The notes under the pieces were generated by a model. That model did no database searches. It worked only from the letters and a program-made list of their open reading frames with translations, and had not been told where the DNA came from. From NCBI RefSeq assembly GCF_001425685.1, contig NZ_LMCY01000019.1, forward strand, positions 171,772 to 235,771: a stretch of DNA of 64,000 bases, in the 5' to 3' direction. Origin of the DNA: Massilia sp. Root335 (GTDB lineage: Bacteria > Pseudomonadota > Gammaproteobacteria > Burkholderiales > Burkholderiaceae_D). Both the position numbers and the translations under genes were made by a program. Positions 57,774-64,000 of this stretch are shown one piece after another (position 1 is the first letter of the stretch; each line of letters starts with the position of its first letter).

Positions 57774-59627
57774 ATGATGATGACTTTCGATATTTGTAAG
57801 ACCTTCGCATCGGTGGTAGCGCAAAGCAGTGACGCGATAAGCATCCAGATGCTTGGCCGCGAGATAACATATTTGGAATTGGATCAATGGTCCAATGGTG
57901 TCGCGTCCACGCTAATCGGCTTGCCGAATGCTGCGGAACAATCGGTGGCGATAGCATCCAGAAACAGACTTAACGTCATTGTGGCGATGCTCGGTGCACT
58001 CAAGGCCGGCGTTGTATTTTCGTTCGTCGATCCAGATTTGCCAACGCCTAGGCGCAACGCCTTGATGGGCCTGCTCAACCCTGTTGCGGTCCTCGTGGAC
58101 TCGTGCGACAACGGCGAATTGCAACTGCCAGTAGATATCGGGGCTGCATTCATCGAGATCGATAACGTCCCTCATGTCAAAGATGTGGTGTATCGAGATC
58201 GCGATGCTGACGCGCCTTGCTACGTATATTTCACTTCGGGTTCCACAGGGGAACCAAAAGGCGTTGTTGGGCGTTACAAGGCAATTGGTCACTTCGCAGC
58301 TTGGGAAGTAGAAGAGCTTGGTCTGGATCACACTGTACGAACGTCTCAGCTCACAAATCCGTCTTTTGACGCAATACTTCGAGATATTTTCACTCCTCTC
58401 AGTGTGGGCGGTAGAATTTGTATTGCGCCGATAGATATCAAAGCCGAAGGCGTACGATTTGCCCGGTGGCTAAGCGACTCCGGTGTCACTCTTCTTCATA
58501 CGTTGCCTTCCTCGCTACGAGTTCTTATGCGGGCTGTCCAAGCCGAGGGAGTATTCCTCGAAAATCTTAAGCACGTTTGCGTCGCTGGTGAGGCCCTTCT
58601 TCCGGTCGACGTAGAATGGTTTTTTAGGCTGTTCAATAATCGCGTCGAGTTGCGAAATCTTTACGGCCCGACCGAGACTACGATGGTCAAGCTATGTCAT
58701 CGAGTCCAGCGAGAAGACGCATACAAAGCCACGGTACCGATCGGAAAACCGATTCAGGGAGCGCGCGCCGTTGTCTTGGATGATCGTCTAAAGCCTGTTG
58801 GGAAAGGCGTGTTAGGCGAGATATTCATCCGTACTCCCTTTAGGTCGCTTGGCTATTTGAATCGTCCAGACCTGACAGCTAAGGTTTTTATCGCGAATCC
58901 GCTCACCGACGACCCAGCGGACATAATCTATCGCACCGGCGATCTTGGACGAATGCTGATCGACGGTGCGCTGGAGTTTGCGGGACGACGGGACCGCCAG
59001 GTAAAAATTGACGGTGTCCGGGTCGAATTAGAAGAGATTGAGAACATAATTAGAAAAAGCCCCGCCGTTGTAGACGTTGCGGTAACTTACACCTCTAATG
59101 ATGAGGACCGTGGTGAATTAGTGGCGTATATAGTTCTAGATTTCGAGATGTCGACGGATGAATTGAGAAAATTTTTGCTCAGTCGGGTTCACTCAACAAT
59201 GCTCCCATCCAAGTTTATCGTCGTGCCATCGCTCCCTCGGACTGTTACCGGTAAGATAGATTTCGGAAAATTGCCTTCGCCGTCGAATATGGAGGTGGAT
59301 GCTCCATACATAGCGCCGCGAAATCCGCTGGAGGAAGCAGTGGCAACAATTTGGATTGAGCTGTTGCACCTGGATAAGGTAAGTATAGATGCACATTTCT
59401 TTTCGCTTGGCGGCCACTCGTTGGTGGCGATGCAGGTGCTCTCCCGTATCGAAGCAACCCTTTCGATCAACATATCGGTAAGGGATTTCTTGGTTCAACC
59501 GACGGTACGAGGACTCGCCGAAAAGATCTCGGAACAGATGGTCGCGTTTATCGAAATGAACGGTGATGAATTCGATTACGTAGCTGGGAGAAAAGACGAA
59601 GAGTCCGCGCGCGGAGACAACATTTGA
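57774..59627 (+). CDS. NRPS 3: stand-alone A-T didomain
   Basis: Adenylation plus carrier protein, 617 residues, no condensation domain. FTSGSTG lies at ~153-159, SFDAILRDIF near the A4 core, LYGPTETT ~300, GDLGR and the A10-type Lys in TGKIDFGK. The carrier has SLGGHSLVAM (~545) with an intact Ser. It has the form of a loading or in-trans aminoacylation unit whose amino acid is modified on the carrier, perhaps by the PP-loop enzyme that follows. The specificity code was not assigned. AGAGG lies before three consecutive ATGs (57774-57782). The 112-base gap to NRPS 2 holds nothing clear. Confidence 0.92.
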   Translation: MMMTFDICKTFASVVAQSSDAISIQMLGREITYLELDQWSNGVASTLIGLPNAAEQSVAIASRNRLNVIVAMLGALKAGVVFSFVDPDLPTPRRNALMGLLNPVAVLVDSCDNGELQLPVDIGAAFIEIDNVPHVKDVVYRDRDADAPCYVYFTSGSTGEPKGVVGRYKAIGHFAAWEVEELGLDHTVRTSQLTNPSFDAILRDIFTPLSVGGRICIAPIDIKAEGVRFARWLSDSGVTLLHTLPSSLRVLMRAVQAEGVFLENLKHVCVAGEALLPVDVEWFFRLFNNRVELRNLYGPTETTMVKLCHRVQREDAYKATVPIGKPIQGARAVVLDDRLKPVGKGVLGEIFIRTPFRSLGYLNRPDLTAKVFIANPLTDDPADIIYRTGDLGRMLIDGALEFAGRRDRQVKIDGVRVELEEIENIIRKSPAVVDVAVTYTSNDEDRGELVAYIVLDFEMSTDELRKFLLSRVHSTMLPSKFIVVPSLPRTVTGKIDFGKLPSPSNMEVDAPYIAPRNPLEEAVATIWIELLHLDKVSIDAHFFSLGGHSLVAMQVLSRIEATLSINISVRDFLVQPTVRGLAEKISEQMVAFIEMNGDEFDYVAGRKDEESARGDNI

Positions 59628-59643
59628 TCTGTACTCATTTCGT

Positions 59644-61407
59644 ATGGTCGGCGCAAGCCGCTCGGATAGCGGAATCTTCCGATTATTGTTTATCATTTTT
59701 GAGTCCCTTACTGTGAGCCAAAATCTCGAGAAATTTTTTAATCGTTGTGTGCGATGTGGTATCTCATCTGCGGCAGAGGGAATTCGTTTAAGCGAAAACG
59801 GGGTCTGTACCGAATGCAAGGTATATGATGAACATAAGGACTTTTTCGACGCATATTTTAAGAACTACTCTGAGCTGCAAGACATTCTTGAGCAGGCCAA
59901 GTGGCGCAGTCGTTCGGAGTATGACTGTATTCTTCTATATAGCGGGGGTAAAGACTCGACATACGTATTGTACAAGTTGAAAGAGTTGGGGCTGAAACTG
60001 CTAGCCTTCACTTTTGATAATGGTTTTATATCTCGACAAGCGATTGATAATATCAATGATATTACGGCCGAATTAGGGGTTAAATCTGTAATTTTTACCC
60101 ATGCTGAGATGAACGAGGTTTTCAAAGAAAGCCTTCAGAAATATAGTACCGTGTGTAAAGGCTGTTTCAAGGCCATACTAGATTTAAGCCTTTCGCTCGC
60201 AGACGATTTAGGCATCGAAACTATAGTGACTGGACTGTCAAGAGGGCAAATTGCAGAGGAGCGACTCAAGTTTTTCTTGAGTTGCGATATTGTCGATCCA
60301 GCGCTCGTGGATAAAAAGCTTAAGGAAGGTCGATATATATATCACGTGACTGAACGGTTTAAAGGGCTTGATGGGGAAAAGTTCTTGGACGGAGTCGCGA
60401 CGGAAAGGGTTCAATTAATAGATTTTTTCCGCTACAGCGACGTTAGTAAGGCGGCTATCTATGATTTTTTGAAGATGCGCAGCCTTCGTTGGACACAACC
60501 CAGTGATACAGGTTTTTGTTCCTCGAACTGTATGATTAATGATGTCGGTGTTGCGGTACACAAGATCGAAAAAGGATATTCTAATTATGAAGTACCCACA
60601 GCATGGGAAGTACGGCTAGGACATTTAAGCCGCGCTGAAGCTTTAGCAGAATTGGTTGGAGTATCTAACGCCAGACGTGTCCAGCAAATCTTGCGCCATA
60701 TAGGATATCAGCCGCGTCAGCGAATTCTGGGGTCGGAGACTAAAACTGGTCAAAATTTCGAGTTGGGGACTCAAATTGTCGATAGTCAGGGGTCGCTTCG
60801 CAAGGAGAGTGCCGAAAGCAATATGATTCCCGGAAGAAATTCGAGAAAACAACTTAAATCGGATGGCTCGCCTGATGAACAGAAGGCCAGCTGGCCCTTT
60901 GGGGAATGGATACATCGGTCCTTTGTAGCTAATCGAGCAATGAACCGAAAAATATTTGCGCAGGCCCTCTTCCAGCTAATCGTGCGACACAGAACGCTTC
61001 AATTGGAGTTTTCCTTTGGAGGTTCTGGTTGGGATCAATTTTTCTCATTTCCGACCCCTCTGCCTCTTACGTTTGTGGATTTATCAAAATATTCTGTCGA
61101 TCAGTATGCTGAGGTAACTGTGGCGATGGCGGGAAGAATATTTACTGAATTGACGGGCGCACAGCGAGGCAGGATATTTCGAATGGTGGTTTTTACGCAT
61201 GCGGATCGTATTGGCTGTGACCTCGTAATCTTTTCGAATAGTTCCGTGAGTGACGTCCTGCCTTGGTCAAATCTGATCGATGACCTTAACGAGCTATACC
61301 GCGTACTGATGAAGCAACACGATTCTGCTGAAGAAATAATCGGTGGGAAATGTGATAATGAAGATGGGGACTTGATTGTTGATTCGTTGCGCGAGCGGAT
61401 AAGTTAA
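59644..61407 (+). CDS. PP-loop (AANH) amidotransferase-like enzyme fused to a dead half condensation domain
   Basis: A 587-residue protein. An N-terminal zinc ribbon (CVRCG...CTEC, Cys ~35-59) and an adenine-nucleotide alpha-hydrolase domain with LYSGGKDSTY (~98-107) resemble N-acetyl sugar amidotransferases (WbpG/PseA type). Further Cys occur in VCKGC and CSSNC. After a polar linker, residues ~416-562 look like the N-lobe of a condensation domain (FAQALFQLIVRHRTLQLEF, then CDLVIFSNSSVSDVLPW where HHxxxDG should be), so it is catalytically dead and possibly a carrier-docking module. Such PP-loop enzymes can make amidines, amides or thioamides on activated carboxyls. A GTG at 59713 is an alternative start. 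Confidence 0.8.
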   Translation: MVGASRSDSGIFRLLFIIFESLTVSQNLEKFFNRCVRCGISSAAEGIRLSENGVCTECKVYDEHKDFFDAYFKNYSELQDILEQAKWRSRSEYDCILLYSGGKDSTYVLYKLKELGLKLLAFTFDNGFISRQAIDNINDITAELGVKSVIFTHAEMNEVFKESLQKYSTVCKGCFKAILDLSLSLADDLGIETIVTGLSRGQIAEERLKFFLSCDIVDPALVDKKLKEGRYIYHVTERFKGLDGEKFLDGVATERVQLIDFFRYSDVSKAAIYDFLKMRSLRWTQPSDTGFCSSNCMINDVGVAVHKIEKGYSNYEVPTAWEVRLGHLSRAEALAELVGVSNARRVQQILRHIGYQPRQRILGSETKTGQNFELGTQIVDSQGSLRKESAESNMIPGRNSRKQLKSDGSPDEQKASWPFGEWIHRSFVANRAMNRKIFAQALFQLIVRHRTLQLEFSFGGSGWDQFFSFPTPLPLTFVDLSKYSVDQYAEVTVAMAGRIFTELTGAQRGRIFRMVVFTHADRIGCDLVIFSNSSVSDVLPWSNLIDDLNELYRVLMKQHDSAEEIIGGKCDNEDGDLIVDSLRERIS

Positions 61408-61477
61408 AACGAACATGTCCTCACCCAAGAAAAAGCCACTACATCGAAAAAAGCGACATTGTAATTAAACGAACCAT

Positions 61478-62752
61478 ATGACAAAGAGATTGACTGCTGA
61501 TCGCCCCGACGTATATGAAAGACACGAATCCAATGTTCGGTACTATTGTAGGAATTTAGGTCTAGAATTTTCGCATGCAAAAAATGCGACCATATTTTCT
61601 TCGTGCGGGCGTACGTACATCGATATGCTATCGGGCTGCGGTTCTTTAAACTACGGGCATAATGATCCGGATATGAAGGCAGCGCTCGTTGATTACATAA
61701 ATTCTGACGGTATATCGCTTTCACTTGACTTTCATTCTCTCGCAAAAACTCGTTTTATCGGTGCGTTCGTATCTTATATCCTCCAACCACGAGGGCTGGA
61801 GTATAAACTGCAGTTCACCGGCCCAACAGGAACGAATGGAGTGGAGGCAGCATTAAAGCTTGCAAGGAAGGCTACTGGAAGACGCAATGTTATTGCTTTT
61901 ACGAACGGTTTTCACGGTATGTCGCTAGGTGCGCTCGGCGTAACCGGTAATTCCTTTCATCGTCGCGCCGCGGGGACTAGCATGGCTGACGTATCGCGAG
62001 TACCGTATGACGGCTATTTTTCAGATGGCGCAAGTGCTGCGCAGTTCTTGGATATCGTGCTAGCAGACCCGTCCAGTGGTTTTGATGTGCCAGGAGCGAT
62101 AATCCTGGAAATCGTGCAAGGTGAGGGGGGGCTCAACACGGCCTCAGTCGAATGGTTGCGGCGGGTTCGTGAAATCGCGGACAAATATGGCGCCATTCTT
62201 ATCGTGGATGACATTCAGGCCGGCTGTGGACGCACCGGAACTTTTTTTAGTTTTGAGGGAACTGGGGTGGTGCCAGATATAGTCGTCCTAGCAAAATCGC
62301 TGTCGGGCTTTGGTATTCCGATGTCTGCGGTGCTTATAAGGCCTGAGCTTGACATATGGGCGCCAGGCGAACACAACGGAACGTTCCGAGGGAATAACCA
62401 TGCGTTTGTTACCGGCGAAGTTGCGATCCGTAAGTTCTGGTCTGACGATTCGTTCGAGCAAGCAGTCTTTGAGAAGTCGCGGGTGCTCGAAATGGCAATC
62501 GATGACATCGCGTTGAAGGTCGGGGGGTATTCGAAAGGCAGGGGGATGATGCGTGGATTAGGAGTGCCGTCTCCAGAAATTGCGAAGGCTATCCAAGAAT
62601 TTTCGCTGCGCAATGGACTAATTTTGGAGCGTTGTGGACCTCGCGACGAAGTAGTCAAATTGATGCCGCCACTGACCATTAATATGCATGTTCTTAAAGA
62701 GGCTATTGGCCGATTTTCCGATTCGTGTTTAAGCGCTTGCAAGATCAATTGA
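61478..62752 (+). CDS. Diaminobutyrate-2-oxoglutarate aminotransferase (EctB-like)
   Basis: PLP-dependent class III aminotransferase of 424 residues, close to EctB/Dat in pattern: ESNVRYYCR at the start, LNYGHNDPDMK, QFTGPTGTNGVEAALKLAR, TNGFHGMSLGALGVTGN, DDIQAGCGRTG and the PLP Lys in VLAKSLSGFG (~272). It makes L-2,4-diaminobutyrate from aspartate semialdehyde and glutamate. No ectA or ectC is present, so its role is precursor supply to the NRPS. This agrees with the A2 code of NRPS 1. Confidence 0.92.
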   Translation: MTKRLTADRPDVYERHESNVRYYCRNLGLEFSHAKNATIFSSCGRTYIDMLSGCGSLNYGHNDPDMKAALVDYINSDGISLSLDFHSLAKTRFIGAFVSYILQPRGLEYKLQFTGPTGTNGVEAALKLARKATGRRNVIAFTNGFHGMSLGALGVTGNSFHRRAAGTSMADVSRVPYDGYFSDGASAAQFLDIVLADPSSGFDVPGAIILEIVQGEGGLNTASVEWLRRVREIADKYGAILIVDDIQAGCGRTGTFFSFEGTGVVPDIVVLAKSLSGFGIPMSAVLIRPELDIWAPGEHNGTFRGNNHAFVTGEVAIRKFWSDDSFEQAVFEKSRVLEMAIDDIALKVGGYSKGRGMMRGLGVPSPEIAKAIQEFSLRNGLILERCGPRDEVVKLMPPLTINMHVLKEAIGRFSDSCLSACKIN

Positions 62753-63056
62753 GTTCCAAGGTTATCGATGCAAATGAGTGTAGTGTTAGATGCGCGCGCA
62801 TGCTATGTAGTAGCCGCGCTGTTTGTAAGTCGGCGCTATCGCGAAAATCGCATATGTCGGCAGTTGGTGTGATAAGTATGTCGCCATGCTACCGACCTCC
62901 TCAATGATCAGCTGGCGTCGTGATAAGCATGGATGGGAGCGTGTTATCTCTATATGTCTCGGACGAATAAGAACATGCTGACACGTCGATCCAATGTTTT
63001 AGGTTTTGACGCAACATATATGCAGGTATTTGAGGTTGTAGATTTCGGGGGTGAGA
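62753..63056. other. 304-base intergenic stretch
   Basis: No gene or RNA structure that I can support lies between the aminotransferase and the asparagine synthetase. The last bases contain a weak GGGGGTGAGA site before the ATG at 63057. Confidence 0.4.
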
Positions 63057-64000
63057 ATGTGTGGAATTGCCGGAATTTTTGACCTGTCGGGTCAAGAATG
63101 TCCTGATTTGGAAATATTTTTAGCAATGCTAAATACATTGCAACATCGGGGGCCGAACGGATCCGGCACCGCTAGACACGGCCCTTTAGTCATGGGAACG
63201 AGAAGGTTAGCCTTGGTGGATGTCAATGGCAGCGATCAGCCGCTATACAACGAAGATCGGAGCGTGATACTTGTTGGGAATGGCGAGATATTCAATTATG
63301 AAGAGCTTAGGGCTGATCTAATTAAGAATGGTCACGTGCTGTCCACAAACGGAGATCTTGAAGTCGTTGTGCATCTATTTGAAGATTATGGAATTGAGTG
63401 CGTAAATCGTTTAAATGGTCAGTTCTCACTCGCCATATACGATGTAAAGAATAATGAATTGCACTTAGTGAGAGATCAATTTGGCGTTGTGCCTCTTTTC
63501 TATGGAATCTTTTCTGGCAATTTGGTTTTCGGTTCCGAAATTAAGGCTATACTTCGGCATCCGTCTGTGGTGCGCAAGGTTGACCTTACTGGATTAGATC
63601 AAATCATTTCCTTTCCAGGGTTGGTGAGTCCGCGTACGATGTTCGCCGGTATTTCAGCTCTTAAGCCAGGACATCGTCTTGTTGTAAAGAACGGCAACAT
63701 TAAGGAAGTCGAGTATTGGGACTTAAATTATCCAAGTATTGATCATCAATACGACTGGGTCGGAAAACAGGAACTAGTGGATGAATTTTTAGGACATTTC
63801 GACAATGCGGTTCGATTGCGAATGCGAGCTGACCGTCCCGTCGGATTATATTTAAGTGGCGGGCTGGATTCGTCACTAGTTGCGTCTTCGATGCGAAATA
63901 TTGCAGCTTCCGGCAGCATTAAATCTTTTTCGATTGTGTTTCCTGAATCTCGAACCCTCGATGAACGTCGCTTCCAGCTTTTAGTGGCTCGACAGTTTGA
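63057..64000 (+). CDS. asnB: Asparagine synthase (glutamine-hydrolysing), 3' end outside window
   Basis: The frame is open from the ATG at 63057 to the window end (314 codons seen). It begins MCGIAGIF with the glutaminase nucleophile Cys2, followed by HRGPNGSG, GEIFNYEEL and RDQFGVVPL. The synthetase domain has the PP-loop YLSGGLDSS. Having Cys2, it should produce ammonia from glutamine, unlike beta-lactam synthetases of this family. In this operon it may amidate an Asp-type residue or the peptide end, or supply ammonia for the PP-loop enzyme. Confidence 0.93.
   Translation, partial: MCGIAGIFDLSGQECPDLEIFLAMLNTLQHRGPNGSGTARHGPLVMGTRRLALVDVNGSDQPLYNEDRSVILVGNGEIFNYEELRADLIKNGHVLSTNGDLEVVVHLFEDYGIECVNRLNGQFSLAIYDVKNNELHLVRDQFGVVPLFYGIFSGNLVFGSEIKAILRHPSVVRKVDLTGLDQIISFPGLVSPRTMFAGISALKPGHRLVVKNGNIKEVEYWDLNYPSIDHQYDWVGKQELVDEFLGHFDNAVRLRMRADRPVGLYLSGGLDSSLVASSMRNIAASGSIKSFSIVFPESRTLDERRFQLLVARQF

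Noticed and set aside
63057..64000. Beta-lactam synthetase instead of asparagine synthetase
   Set aside because: Beta-lactam synthetases lack the N-terminal nucleophile. Cys2 is present here, so glutamine hydrolysis is expected.

Overview
The window looks like a chromosomal segment of a betaproteobacterium, most likely of the Oxalobacteraceae (Massilia/Duganella/Janthinobacterium group). This is inferred from the G+C-rich kdp and metal-transport genes and their style. It is not a database result. Nearly every kilobase outside the kdp/kup block is accessory DNA with recombinase, transposase or pseudogene traces.

Layout. 1-4.8 kb: a tyrosine recombinase cut by the window edge, a His-tailed EamA transporter, a broken recombinase copy, and a HEPN-motif (DUF4209-like) gene between two ~70-bp direct repeats, then a zinc-ribbon membrane gene with an internal TGA. 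4.8-14.5 kb (minus strand): a complete potassium-uptake operon read as ParA-like protein, porin, 30-residue microprotein, kdpF, A, B, C, D, E. 14.5-16.7 kb: a divergent promoter region with a long inverted repeat, then kup. 17-20.2 kb: a Tn3-family transposase abutting a truncated VIT-type transporter. 20.6-25.9 kb: metal homeostasis, namely a P1B-5-type ATPase with a C-terminal hemerythrin domain, the dmeR-DUF1289-dmeF operon with a G-tract operator, and decayed ZIP and YnfA genes. 26-31.3 kb: an XRE regulator with a perfect palindromic operator, zinc-ribbon and hypothetical genes, a CAP-domain lipoprotein, a small cluster with a ParS/MbcA-type (DUF2384) antitoxin-like protein, and a HAD gene wedged between two IS remnants.

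31.5-37.8 kb: a LexA-boxed radical SAM gene of the PA0069 type and, 4.9 kb downstream, a decayed second copy of its last 1 kb. Between the two copies lies a tightly overlapping three-gene cassette: putative nuclease effector, small middle component, and SMC/Rad50-like ATPase with a CxxC hook. This has the layout of ABC-three-component/Lamassu-type anti-phage systems.

37.8-64 kb: an orphan double ABC permease, a 1.3-kb gene-poor stretch, then one strand of a nonribosomal peptide locus that runs off the window. It holds an arginine amidinotransferase, a haem-oxygenase-like oxidase, three NRPS proteins (T*-C-A-T-C-A-T-C-A-T-C, C-A-T and A-T), a PP-loop amidotransferase/thio-transferase-like enzyme fused to a dead half condensation domain, a diaminobutyrate aminotransferase and an asparagine synthetase. 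The Stachelhaus codes I read by eye suggest diaminobutyrate (A2) and valine (A3). The first matches the diaminobutyrate aminotransferase encoded in the same operon. No thioesterase, MbtH protein or exporter is visible, so the locus probably continues beyond 64 kb. The region from about 26 kb onward is visibly more A+T-rich than the kdp block, which fits horizontal acquisition.
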